This document shows, in pieces, positions 1 to 7,649 of a stretch of DNA of 19,427 bases; within the stretch, counting starts at the first letter, position 1, and every line of letters starts with the position of its first letter. Source of the stretch: Aquifex sp. Lineage in GTDB: Bacteria; Aquificota; Aquificia; Aquificales; Aquificaceae. A program made the position numbers and the translations under genes. The stretch lies in the NCBI GenBank assembly GCA_003978875.1, contig QNXQ01000193.1:1-19427 (forward strand). Direction: 5' to 3'. Under the pieces are notes generated by a model. The model worked only from the letters and a program-made list of their open reading frames with translations. It ran no database searches and was not told the origin of the DNA.

Positions 1-41
1 CTGACATAAATCATAAAAAATGAGGAAGGTTTATAACAAAA

Positions 42-217
42 TTGAAAATCAAGGGACTTAGGATAGTTCCTTTCGGCTCCTTGGTAAAAGAATAGGGAAA
101 ATTAGCTCAAGGCATTGATTTTGTAGACTTTCCCACGATTGTTTTGATTTTCAAAGGTTTCCCGCGACCGAAGGGCAACAGATGGCCATTTTTAAGAAAA
201 ACTATATTGATTTTCAA
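42..217. repeat. Three copies of an 11-mer, TTGATTTTCAA, in the non-coding left end
   Basis: Positions 1-233 contain no convincing gene. The 11-mer TTGATTTTCAA occurs at 144-154 and 207-217 in direct orientation and at 42-52 as its reverse complement. The two direct copies extend to near-identical 16-17 bp blocks (144-160 and 207-222), both followed by GGTTT, with starts 63 bp apart. The stretch lies immediately upstream of the CRISPR-like repeats at 234-410, so it could be a leader or the remains of older repeats. Function is not known; the repeats themselves are seen directly. Confidence 0.5.
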
Positions 218-233
218 GGTTTAGATTTTGACC

Positions 234-410
234 CTTGCAATGCCCTGAGTAAAATGAGGGATTGCAACTTGTTCTTTTTGAAATTTTCCATAAACCTTGT
301 AGCTACACTTGCAATGCCCTGAGCAAAGAGAGGGATTGCGACACCCTCATTGATGGAATTACGTAACATTTCCAACTTCTTGCAATGCCCTAACCAATAA
401 GGGATTTCTC
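234..410 (+). CRISPR. Short CRISPR-like array, three hairpin repeats and two spacers
   Basis: Three related repeats lie at 234-268, 308-342 and 379-410. The first two are 35 bp, start CTTGCAATGCCCTGAG and end GGGATTGCAAC or GGGATTGCGAC. The third keeps CTTGCAATGCCCT but is degenerate at its right end. Intervening unique sequences are 39 bp (269-307) and 36 bp (343-378), within the normal spacer range. Each intact repeat has inverted arms (TTGCAATGCCCT against AGGGATTGCAA) and would form a hairpin. On the plus strand the repeat would leave an ATTGCAAC tag resembling the usual 8-nt crRNA 5' handle, and the degenerate copy is downstream, so transcription is inferred to be left to right. No cas gene is in the window, so it would need proteins encoded elsewhere. 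It could also be a different family of hairpin repeats. Confidence 0.6.
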
Positions 411-413
411 AGC

Positions 414-442
414 TTGACAAAGTTTTGAAACTCTTTGACAAT
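414..442 (+). promoter_or_regulatory. Candidate sigma-70-type promoter for the orphan gene and reverse gyrase
   Basis: A perfect -35 TTGACA at 414-419 is followed after 17 bp by GACAAT at 437-442 (4 of 6 matches to TATAAT). It begins four bases after the last degenerate repeat. Predicted transcription would start near 449, almost at the in-frame ATG at 450, so the mRNA could be leaderless. The match is by eye and unproven. Confidence 0.4.
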
Positions 443-716
443 GAGTTTTATGCAATTCCTCAAGGGGGATAAGGTTTTTAACTTTCTACTGGGACTTATA
501 TACGGCTACAGAACTTCCGATATTGATATGAAAATTAGACCACTTTCGGACTTCAAAGAGGAAGATTTCAAAGACTTCACTATCTATTACTTAAATAAGA
601 ATAAGGGAGAGGTAAGTAAGGGGGAAAAACTCGAAGAGTATACCCACATAGTCGCCCTGAAAGAAGACCTTGAAACCAAAAAGGTGAGGATTTTTATTTT
701 CAAGAGAATTAAATAA
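435..716 (+). CDS. Orphan hypothetical protein upstream of reverse gyrase
   Basis: A 93-aa reading frame from TTG at 435. In-frame ATG codons at 441 and 450 are alternative starts, and the promoter placement favours ATG 450 (88 aa, starting MQFLKGDKVF). I do not recognise the family. The protein is soluble and charged, with a short hydrophobic patch near residues 15-25 (FNFLLGLIYGY) and a Lys/Glu-rich second half ending in alternating hydrophobic residues (VRIFIFKRIK), as in an alpha/beta fold. It ends 8 bp before the reverse gyrase start, so the two are probably cotranscribed. That placement suggests, but does not prove, a link to topology control or to regulating that gene. Codon use and composition resemble the neighbours, which supports a real gene. 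Confidence 0.6.
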   Translation: MTMSFMQFLKGDKVFNFLLGLIYGYRTSDIDMKIRPLSDFKEEDFKDFTIYYLNKNKGEVSKGEKLEEYTHIVALKEDLETKKVRIFIFKRIK

Positions 717-724
717 ATAGTATT

Positions 725-3700
725 ATGACTTTACAGCTGATAGAGAGAGGTTGTCCCAACTGTGGGGGAGTAATAAGCTCCGACAGACTTGAAAAAGCCC
801 TTCCCTGTTCTAAATGTCTTCCGAAACCTGAAGAGAAAGTTTGCGACGCACTTACAGAGCTTAAAAACTTAAAATACCTTAAGCCCTTCTGTGATACGGA
901 CAAAAAACTTGAGGATTTTACTCTATTCTTTGAAAAAGCCGTAGGTGCTAAGCCTTGGAGTCTGCAGAGAGTTTGGGCTAAGCGTGTCTTTATGAACCAG
1001 TCTTTCGCCATAGTAGCTCCCACGGGCGTAGGAAAGACAACTTTCGGACTTGTTATGTCCCTTTTCCTTAAGGGCAGAGTTTTAATGATTTTCCCTACAC
1101 GACTTCTTGCAAACCAGGCAGGAGATAAACTTCAGGAAATTTCCGATAAATTAGGGCTACAGAGAAAAATTCTCGTATACCAATCTAAAAAGAAAATAAA
1201 GGAACAGTTTTTAAAGGGCGATTGGGATATTCTCATCGGAACAAATATGTTTCTGCACAAAAATTTTGAAAATCTTATGAATTTTAAGTTCAAATTAATT
1301 TTCATAGACGATATAGACAGTTTCCTCAAAAGAGGAAAAAACGTAGATAACTTATTTAAACTTCTAGGTTTTACCGATGAAGAAATAAAGCTTGCTCTAA
1401 AAGAAGAAAAAAGCCAGAGAGATTACGACAGACTTGCCAGAATAAGAAAGCGTAAGAAGGATACGGTTTTGATAGTTTCGTCTGCAACTTTAAAGCCGAA
1501 AGGCAAAAGAGCTTATCTTTTCAGAAATTTATTAGGTTTTGACGTGCAGAAAGCCATTACAACCCTGAGAAATATAGTAGACGTTGCAAAACCTGTCCTT
1601 AACCTCGAAGAAGCCCTTGAAAAATCCGCAGAGCTTATAAAAAATCTCGGAAAAGGTGGACTTGTTTTTCTATCCGTATTTTACGGTAAAGAAAAGATTG
1701 AAGAGATAAAGGAGTATTACAGAAGTAAGGGAATAAATGCGGTAAGCTATCTGGATTATAAGCCTGAAGAACTTTATCAAATACTTGAAAAAGGAGATTT
1801 TGACGTAGCTCTGGGTATTTCTCATATCACAAATCCGCTAGTAAGAGGAATAGACCTTCCCCACATAATAAGGTATGCGATATTCCTTGACCCTCCCAAA
1901 CACGTATTTCCCACACAGATAAATTTGAATCCGTCACTCCTCTACTCTCTACTTCTAACTTTACTGAACCTATTCGAGGAAGAAGATAGACTCAAAGCAG
2001 TTCAATACATTACGTACCTCAAGCGCTACCTTACCTTAAGAGAAGAGCAACTTGACAATTACCCTAAGATAAAGGAAAAAGTAGAGGAGATAAAAAACTT
2101 CCTTGAAAAGTTCCTCCAAGATGAGAAGTTTTTAAAAAGGATTCAGCAAAGTGATGATATATCTTTGGAGCCTAAGGACGGAAAGCTTTACATAGTCATC
2201 GGAGATGCAAACTCTTACATACAGGCAAGCGGTAGAACTTCCCGATTTATAGCAGGTGGTATGACTAAAGGGCTATCTGTAGTCTACTATTCAGACCCTA
2301 AAGCTTTTTACTCCCTCAAAAAACGTCTAACGCTCTACTATATGACTCAAGATATCGAGTTCAAAAGATTGGAAGAAATAGATTTAGAAAAACTTATAAA
2401 GGAAATAGACCAAGATAGAAAAAGGGCAAGGGCTATCCTCGAAGGTAAAGGAGTTGTTCAAATAAAGGATTTATTTAAAACTACCCTTGTTATAGTAGAA
2501 AGCCCCAATAAAGCCAGAACTATTGCTTCTTTCTTTGGAAAACCCCAGATGAGGCTAATAGAAGACTCGGTAGCCTACGAAGTTCCCTTGGGAGACAGAT
2601 TATTAGTAATTACAGCCTCTTTGGGACACATTCTGGATTTAATCACAGATAAAGGGTTCTTCGGTGTAATTGACGATACATACCCTTACCTTCCCATTTA
2701 CGACACTATAAAGATATGCAGGGAAACCCATGAACAACATACAGATTACAAATACCTTAAAAACCACTGCAAAGGAAAAATAGAGGATAAGATGGAAATA
2801 ATCAAAGGAATAAGAAAAGTAGGATACGAAGTTGATGAAGTCTACATAGCTACGGACCCCGATGCCGAAGGAGAAAAGATAGGTTACGACCTGTACCTTC
2901 TTTTAAAATCCTTCAATAAAAATGTAAAAAGAGCGGAATTCCACGAGGTAACTCCCAAAGCTTTCAAGGAAGCTATCGAAAATCCGAGGGAAGTAGATTT
3001 AAACCTTGTCAAAGCTCAGTTAGTGAGAAGAATTCTTGACAGGTGGGTAGGGTTTACACTTTCCCATATACTTTGGGATACCTTCGGTAAAAAATGGCTC
3101 TCTGCGGGAAGAGTTCAAACACCGGTTTTGGGTTGGGTAATTGAGCGTTATGACAAATCAAAGGAGAAAAAAGGAGAAATACTCCTTTGGATTAATGAAT
3201 ACCCTCTGAAGATAGAAATAGAAGACCTTAGATTTGCCAAAGAAGTTTTTAAGGATTTAGATATAGCGGATGTCTATCTTATAAACCCCGAAGAAGAGGA
3301 AAAAAAGCCTATGCCCCCATATACTACCGATACGATTCTTGAAGATGCAAATGAAAAACTCCACATAGGTGCAAAAAAAACTATGAAGATTCTCCAGGAG
3401 CTTTTTGAAGGCGGATATATAACTTATCATAGAACGGACTCCACCAGGGTATCCGATGCGGGTAAATACTTAGTTGCAAAGCCTTATATAACTAAAAAAT
3501 TCGGTGAAAAATTCTTCTATCCACGTAGCTGGGGAGAAGGCGGAGCACACGAATGTATTAGGCCTACCAGACCTTTAGAACCTAAAGACCTTGAATTTAT
3601 GATAACCGCAGGTATTGTAGACTTTGAAGATACAGAAAATACCATTAAGCTCTACGAGTTAATCTTTAAACGCTTTATGGCTTCTCAGATGAAACCCGTA

Positions 3701-4198
3701 AAAGTGCTTACTCAAGAACTGACAATAAAACTTCCCTATTACGAATTCAAAGAAAGAGTTATTACTCAGATAAAGGAACACGGATTTGACCTCATATATT
3801 CTTACTTTAAAATCTTTCCCGAAATAGAAAAATTAGAGATTTCCAGTAAAGAGTTCAGAGAGGTTCCGAAAGTATATCCGTATACCCAAGGGACTTTAAT
3901 TCAGGAAATGAAAAAAAGAGGTCTCGGAAGGCCATCAACCTATGCTCAGATTGTTCAAACCTTAATAGATAGACATTACGTAGTTGAAGAGAGAGGTTTC
4001 TTAATACCGACTGATTTGGGAAGGAAAGTTTACACATTTCTTGTAGAGAATTTCCCAGACTGGACAAGCGAAGAGCTTACGAGACAGCTTGAAGAGGCGA
4101 TGGATAAAATAGAAAGCGGTGAAATAGATTATATGAAAGTTTTAAAGGAAGTACATAAGATTAAAAACCTATTAAAAGAGCAGGAGAGAGTGAGTTAG
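725..4198 (+). CDS. topR: Reverse gyrase (type IA topoisomerase-helicase fusion)
   Basis: A 1157-aa enzyme that introduces positive supercoils into DNA using ATP, found essentially only in thermophiles. Domains in order: an N-terminal zinc finger (Cys10, Cys13, Cys28, Cys31); a two-domain SF2 helicase with Walker A GVGKT (Lys104), DDID at 195-198, SSAT, and motif VI QASGRTSR at 500-507; then a type IA topoisomerase with TOPRIM Glu592 in VESPNKAR, the acidic motif D711-x-D713-x-E715, and catalytic Tyr901 in ITYHRTDS. The internal zinc finger inserted in TOPRIM appears remodelled (Cys665, His669, His672, Cys682). Length is normal for a full-length enzyme and there is no intein. It follows the orphan gene by 8 bp, has only a weak Shine-Dalgarno sequence, and converges with the next gene. 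Aquifex aeolicus has two reverse gyrases; length and neighbourhood fit TopR1. Confidence 0.97.
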   Translation: MTLQLIERGCPNCGGVISSDRLEKALPCSKCLPKPEEKVCDALTELKNLKYLKPFCDTDKKLEDFTLFFEKAVGAKPWSLQRVWAKRVFMNQSFAIVAPTGVGKTTFGLVMSLFLKGRVLMIFPTRLLANQAGDKLQEISDKLGLQRKILVYQSKKKIKEQFLKGDWDILIGTNMFLHKNFENLMNFKFKLIFIDDIDSFLKRGKNVDNLFKLLGFTDEEIKLALKEEKSQRDYDRLARIRKRKKDTVLIVSSATLKPKGKRAYLFRNLLGFDVQKAITTLRNIVDVAKPVLNLEEALEKSAELIKNLGKGGLVFLSVFYGKEKIEEIKEYYRSKGINAVSYLDYKPEELYQILEKGDFDVALGISHITNPLVRGIDLPHIIRYAIFLDPPKHVFPTQINLNPSLLYSLLLTLLNLFEEEDRLKAVQYITYLKRYLTLREEQLDNYPKIKEKVEEIKNFLEKFLQDEKFLKRIQQSDDISLEPKDGKLYIVIGDANSYIQASGRTSRFIAGGMTKGLSVVYYSDPKAFYSLKKRLTLYYMTQDIEFKRLEEIDLEKLIKEIDQDRKRARAILEGKGVVQIKDLFKTTLVIVESPNKARTIASFFGKPQMRLIEDSVAYEVPLGDRLLVITASLGHILDLITDKGFFGVIDDTYPYLPIYDTIKICRETHEQHTDYKYLKNHCKGKIEDKMEIIKGIRKVGYEVDEVYIATDPDAEGEKIGYDLYLLLKSFNKNVKRAEFHEVTPKAFKEAIENPREVDLNLVKAQLVRRILDRWVGFTLSHILWDTFGKKWLSAGRVQTPVLGWVIERYDKSKEKKGEILLWINEYPLKIEIEDLRFAKEVFKDLDIADVYLINPEEEEKKPMPPYTTDTILEDANEKLHIGAKKTMKILQELFEGGYITYHRTDSTRVSDAGKYLVAKPYITKKFGEKFFYPRSWGEGGAHECIRPTRPLEPKDLEFMITAGIVDFEDTENTIKLYELIFKRFMASQMKPVKVLTQELTIKLPYYEFKERVITQIKEHGFDLIYSYFKIFPEIEKLEISSKEFREVPKVYPYTQGTLIQEMKKRGLGRPSTYAQIVQTLIDRHYVVEERGFLIPTDLGRKVYTFLVENFPDWTSEELTRQLEEAMDKIESGEIDYMKVLKEVHKIKNLLKEQERVS

Positions 4199-4200
4199 TT

Positions 4201-4533
4201 TCATTCTCCTCCGTATTCTACACTGTCTATTTCTTCCATAAATTGCTCTATAGCAAAGGTTAAGAACTCTTTAATTTCTTTAACATCCTTCTTTAAAATT
4301 TCGGGTGGGATTTCTATTTTCTTTTCAAATACATCACCATCTCCCGCCTTGTATATCACCTTTATATAAGGGTACTTTGGAGTATATCCGGGAGTAACAT
4401 CTATTTCACAACCTTCATCTTTAGCCACATCGTCAAAGCAAACGTCTATCTCTATATCCGGTTCCACCATTAAGTCTTTAATTTCCCCCGCAAGCTTTTT
4501 TAACTTTTCCATTTCTTCATTGCTTAAAGTCAT
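4201..4533 (-). CDS. Hypothetical acidic small protein
   Basis: A 110-aa protein beginning MTLSNEEMEKLKKLAGEIKD. I chose the ATG at 4533 because a strong Shine-Dalgarno sequence, GGGAGGTGG, sits just upstream. The longer frame from 4575 would add 14 residues but would have to cross the probable -10 TATAAT at 4558-4553. The N-terminus is a predicted amphipathic helix; the middle is acidic and strand-like with two cysteines (DVCFDDVAKDEGC), followed by YTPKYPYIKVIYKAGDGD and a helical acidic tail. I do not recognise the family. It is probably cytosolic. It is monocistronic, convergent with reverse gyrase (2 bp between stops), and lies downstream of the oxidoreductase operon. Confidence 0.75.
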   Translation of the reverse strand: MTLSNEEMEKLKKLAGEIKDLMVEPDIEIDVCFDDVAKDEGCEIDVTPGYTPKYPYIKVIYKAGDGDVFEKKIEIPPEILKKDVKEIKEFLTFAIEQFMEEIDSVEYGGE

Positions 4534-4552
4534 AAACCACCTCCCAAGTAAA

Positions 4553-4558
4553 ATTATA
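4553..4558 (-). promoter_or_regulatory. Candidate -10 element (TATAAT) of the small hypothetical gene
   Basis: The minus strand reads TATAAT at 4558-4553, 20 bp upstream of the chosen ATG and just ahead of the Shine-Dalgarno sequence. No good -35 is present at 17 bp. The position supports the shorter start of the downstream gene. Confidence 0.35.
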
Positions 4559-4630
4559 ATATCCTCTTTAAACAATTAAGTTAATAAATATTCACTCAGT
4601 AAAAGTTGAATAAAAAAGAGGAAAAAGGGT

Positions 4631-4867
4631 TTAAGATTTGGCCGTAGCCTTGGGTGTAACCATTACCATTTCTATACAGTGTCTTTTCAGTAAGTCTGAA
4701 CAAACGTAAACACAAATTTCACAACCTTTACATCTGTCATACCAGACCCAGGCGCTATTAGTGCTGGATTTAAAGTTCAAACAGTTAGGTTCAGGACAGA
4801 AGAGAACACACTGTTTACAGTTATACTTAGCGCATTCGTTTTCCTTAACATCAGCCACAAAATACAT
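4631..4867 (-). CDS. forE: Ferredoxin-like epsilon/delta subunit of 2-oxoacid:ferredoxin oxidoreductase
   Basis: A 78-aa protein with nine cysteines, the electron-transfer subunit of the oxidoreductase encoded by the four genes upstream. The second motif is a textbook [4Fe-4S] site (Cys46, 49, 52, 56). The first is unusual: Cys17-x2-Cys20-x3-Cys24-Pro, with Cys12 and Cys29 flanking, instead of C-x2-C-x2-C-x3-C. Cys64 is an extra. It probably carries electrons between the TPP/Fe-S core and soluble ferredoxin. It starts at ATG 4867, 14 bp after the gamma gene, preceded by GAGGAGGT. It is the last gene of the operon. The symbol follows the D-A-B-G-E order I recall for the For enzyme of Hydrogenobacter thermophilus; the family call is firm, the symbol less so. 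Confidence 0.85.
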   Translation of the reverse strand: MYFVADVKENECAKYNCKQCVLFCPEPNCLNFKSSTNSAWVWYDRCKGCEICVYVCSDLLKRHCIEMVMVTPKATAKS

Positions 4868-4881
4868 CTATGTTTACCTCC

Positions 4882-5571
4882 TCAGGTTTTCACCTCTTCT
4901 GTTTCCGTTTCTACCCAGCCGTTTTCTTCAGCAAGTTTTATAGTGTACTTTATAACTTCCATATTCTTTGCAAGGAGTTCTTGTTTTCTCTTGAATTTCT
5001 TTTCAATTGCAGAGTCAAGAGCTGTTGTACCACCTGAGGCTACAAATGTACCACCCAAGAATCTTTCTATGAGTGCTTTTTCTATATGTTCGAGATTTAC
5101 CAATCTGGTGATTCCAAAGAAGAGTCCTATCATGGCCATGTTTGTGGCGAGTTCCGTTCCAGCTATATCCCTTGCTATTTGTGTTGCCGGAATCATATAA
5201 ACCCTTGCGTTTAAATCCTCAAGAACTTTCTTATCTTCGTCGGGAATTATATCAACATCGGAGTTAATAATAACCATACCGTTCTCTTTTAGACCGGAGT
5301 AGAAAGGCATTGTGTAGGATTTACCGTGGGTAATAACCTGAGGGTGATAAATCATTATAACGTTTGGATAAACAACTTCACCAACTTCGTAAATAGGCTG
5401 GTCAGAAACTCTAACGTAAGCTTCAACGGGAGCCATTCTCTTCTCAGAGCCGAAGAAAGGAACAAGAGAAGCGTATTTTCCTGCAGCAGCCATAGCATTA
5501 CCTAAAATGTGGGCGGAGGTAACAACCCCCTGCCCACCAACACCGGCAATTCTTATGTTATATCTTTTCAT
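4882..5571 (-). CDS. forG: 2-oxoacid:ferredoxin oxidoreductase, gamma subunit
   Basis: A 229-aa gamma subunit of the pyruvate/2-oxoacid:ferredoxin oxidoreductase family, which helps bind coenzyme A and completes the alpha-beta-gamma core. The N-terminal signature IAGVGGQGVVTSAHILG (about residues 7-23) and the following PFFGSEKRMAPVEAYVRVSD are typical of the family, as is the terminal region with ATNMAMIGLFFG. Length is slightly above the common 180-200 aa because of a charged C-terminal tail. Its ATG overlaps the stop of the beta gene by 4 bp, implying translational coupling and equal subunit amounts. Which 2-oxoacid is used cannot be read from this subunit. Confidence 0.93.
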   Translation of the reverse strand: MKRYNIRIAGVGGQGVVTSAHILGNAMAAAGKYASLVPFFGSEKRMAPVEAYVRVSDQPIYEVGEVVYPNVIMIYHPQVITHGKSYTMPFYSGLKENGMVIINSDVDIIPDEDKKVLEDLNARVYMIPATQIARDIAGTELATNMAMIGLFFGITRLVNLEHIEKALIERFLGGTFVASGGTTALDSAIEKKFKRKQELLAKNMEVIKYTIKLAEENGWVETETEEVKT

Positions 5572-6437
5572 TTTTTAACCTCCTGCTTTTCCTTTCTTTC
5601 GAGCTCTTCGAAGAATTCTTTTACCTCATCGGTCATCCATTCGTAGAACTTGAAGTCTTGCTTTTCTCTCTTTCTTGCATCGGCGAGAACTTCTCTGGTA
5701 GGAATTGAGTATTCGATGTTACATGATGTGTAAGCGTGGATAAATGTGGGTCCGAAGTGTCTTGCAGCGAGAATAGCTCTTCTTATTGTCTTAGCTATCC
5801 TCTTGGGATTTGTAGGTGATATTCTTGCAACGTAAACACATCCTGCAGTTTTAGCAAGTTCTACTGCGTTAATCTTGTCAAATTTCTTTCCGAGGGGTGC
5901 CATTTTGAGTTGAATTCCTTTGGGAGACATTCCGCTTTCCTGTCCACCGGTGTTTCCGTATACTTCGTTGTCAACCATTATAGTTGTGAATTTTTCCCTT
6001 CTGAACCATGAGTGCATTGTCATACCAAAACCGATATCTATGAGACCACCGTCTCCAGCTATTACTACAACGTCCTTAACTTTGTCGGGGAATCTTATAG
6101 AAAGAGCTCTCTTAAGTCCTGAAGCAACTGCGTTTGTATCACCGTAGTTTCCGTATATGAAAGGTACTGCCGCTTGGGATAATGCGAGTCTTGCACATCC
6201 TGCTGTTCCGAGAACTATTGTGTCTTCCGGATTGGGGAGAGCTGCGTAGAACACCCTTATGAAGTAAGCCATGTAACATCCAGCACACATCGGGTGTTCT
6301 TCTACGAGCTCTTTGAATTGACCCATCTGCATTACATCTACTTGTTTTCCGAATGGGCCGTACTTAACCAGGTCTACGTAGTCCCTGGGCATGTATTTTT
6401 CAAAACCTGGAGAAATTCTTACATATTCCAATCCCAT
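5568..6437 (-). CDS. forB: 2-oxoacid:ferredoxin oxidoreductase, beta subunit (TPP and [4Fe-4S] binding)
   Basis: A 289-aa catalytic subunit. The thiamine pyrophosphate motif is GDGG at 128-131 with Asn157 in DNEVYGNTGGQ, the usual spacing for this superfamily. Four cysteines fit the conserved [4Fe-4S] ligands of the beta chain: Cys51 and Cys54 (CAGC), Cys81 and Cys239. The enzyme reversibly joins CO2 to an acyl-CoA with reduced ferredoxin; in an Aquifex-type cell this is the carboxylating step of the reductive TCA cycle, making pyruvate from acetyl-CoA or 2-oxoglutarate from succinyl-CoA. YGNTGGQ is shared with pyruvate oxidoreductases. The gene follows alpha by 21 bp and overlaps gamma by 4 bp. 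The acidic/lysine-rich C-terminus (about 260-289) looks like a helical extension. Confidence 0.94.
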   Translation of the reverse strand: MGLEYVRISPGFEKYMPRDYVDLVKYGPFGKQVDVMQMGQFKELVEEHPMCAGCYMAYFIRVFYAALPNPEDTIVLGTAGCARLALSQAAVPFIYGNYGDTNAVASGLKRALSIRFPDKVKDVVVIAGDGGLIDIGFGMTMHSWFRREKFTTIMVDNEVYGNTGGQESGMSPKGIQLKMAPLGKKFDKINAVELAKTAGCVYVARISPTNPKRIAKTIRRAILAARHFGPTFIHAYTSCNIEYSIPTREVLADARKREKQDFKFYEWMTDEVKEFFEELERKEKQEVKK

Positions 6438-6458
6438 AGCTACACCTCCTTAAGATTT

Positions 6459-7628
6459 TTAAACAACGGTTTTCTTTTCCTTCTTAATACCAAAGGCTTT
6501 ATAAATTTCATCCATGATAAGTTCAACCGGTAGTGTCATACCACCGTAAACTCTAGGACCGTCTACAACTATTCCGCTGTTGGGTATTGCAGCCTTAACT
6601 TCTTTTGCCAACCATCCCACAATGTTGTGTTCGGGAACTATTACAGCTTTTGCGTTCTTGAGAACTTCTCTGAGTTCATTTGTTGGGAATGGTCTGAGAG
6701 ATTTTATCTTTACAAGACCTACATTTAAACCTTCCATAGTAGCATATCTTTGAGCTTCTCTACCCTGAGCTGCAGCACATCCGGAAGCGACTATAAATAC
6801 TTCTGCGTCAGGGTTAACAACTTCTATAAGACCACCGAGATAGTGTTTTATCCACTTAGCCGCTCTTCTGTTAGCAGACCAAACTTCCTGCTGCCATACC
6901 GCGTGAATTAGGTAGCTCATGAAGTTTGACTTTTGAACCGGAGCATCTCTCTGAATTCTTGCAGGTGGAATTTCACAGTCTGTTGGAGGAACCGGAGCTT
7001 TATAAGGGTCTCTCGGAGGCAGTTTCATATCTTCGGGAGGAAGATCTACGTATCCCTTAGCGTGTGTTACGAAGAATCCTTCTGTCGCAACAACTACGGG
7101 AAGGTAAACGTCTACCTTTTCGGAAATTACGAAACCTGCCAGTGTGAAGTCAAAAACGTCCTGTTGATTTTCTGCGTGAAGAACTACTAAACCTGAATGT
7201 AACAGGTAAGCTATTTCAACGTTATCAGGCTGGATAGATAAGGGAGCGTTTACAACCCTTGTCATTATTCCCAATACTGCGGGAATTCTATGCCCAGGCC
7301 ATGATACTATAGCTTCAAGTCCTCTGAGTAGTCCGGGACCTGACGTTGCGGTAAAGGCTCTTGCTCCACCTCTTACCGCTCCGGCAATAGCGGACATTGC
7401 TCCGTATTCTTCTTCTGCTCTATAGTAATCCTTAACATATCCTTGCGCATAAAGGTCTCCAACGAGGTGCATTGTCTCGGATTGTGGAGTAATTGGGTAA
7501 GCTATAGCAACGTCAACGTTAGCTCTCTTTACCGCTTCTGCAAAAGCCTGAGAACCTGTTATAAATTTCCTCTCCCTGGGAGCTTCTAAAATTAAATATT
7601 CTGGTTCAACAACTCTCTGCTCAGGCAT
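6459..7628 (-). CDS. forA: 2-oxoacid:ferredoxin oxidoreductase, alpha subunit
   Basis: A 389-aa alpha subunit. Residues 43-50 (AYPITPQS) form the substrate/TPP loop with Thr47; Glu72-74 in RAEEEYGAMS lie where the TPP-activating Glu is expected; TATSGPGL and the Arg in TRVVNAPLS match conserved active-site strands. The C-terminal domain (about 270-375) has EVFIVASGCAAAQGREA and VPEHNIVGWLAKEV, typical of the transketolase-C-like domain. TSGPG is more common in 2-oxoglutarate-type enzymes, while classical pyruvate enzymes often have TSSQG, so specificity is uncertain. It starts at ATG 7628 after a clear AGGAGGTGTGG Shine-Dalgarno region and lies between the D and B genes in one operon. Confidence 0.93.
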   Translation of the reverse strand: MPEQRVVEPEYLILEAPRERKFITGSQAFAEAVKRANVDVAIAYPITPQSETMHLVGDLYAQGYVKDYYRAEEEYGAMSAIAGAVRGGARAFTATSGPGLLRGLEAIVSWPGHRIPAVLGIMTRVVNAPLSIQPDNVEIAYLLHSGLVVLHAENQQDVFDFTLAGFVISEKVDVYLPVVVATEGFFVTHAKGYVDLPPEDMKLPPRDPYKAPVPPTDCEIPPARIQRDAPVQKSNFMSYLIHAVWQQEVWSANRRAAKWIKHYLGGLIEVVNPDAEVFIVASGCAAAQGREAQRYATMEGLNVGLVKIKSLRPFPTNELREVLKNAKAVIVPEHNIVGWLAKEVKAAIPNSGIVVDGPRVYGGMTLPVELIMDEIYKAFGIKKEKKTVV

Positions 7629-7649
7629 ACCACACCTCCTGAAAGTTAA

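Noticed and set aside
1..233. tRNA, rRNA or riboswitch in the left non-coding end
   Set aside because: No cloverleaf, rRNA-like block or known aptamer motif could be found by eye.
709..1023. 104-aa minus-strand frame across the reverse gyrase start
   Set aside because: It is the shadow of a strongly conserved gene, Ser/Phe-rich, with no ribosome site.
4165..4213. Imperfect inverted repeat between reverse gyrase and the next gene as terminator
   Set aside because: The arms pair only with bulges and no T-run follows.
4534..4575. Longer N-terminus (14 aa) for the small hypothetical protein
   Set aside because: It would translate through the GGGAGGTGG ribosome site and the TATAAT-like promoter; ATG 4533 is better placed.
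6933..7190. 85-aa plus-strand frame inside the alpha subunit gene
   Set aside because: Complement of a conserved domain, with no independent start signals.
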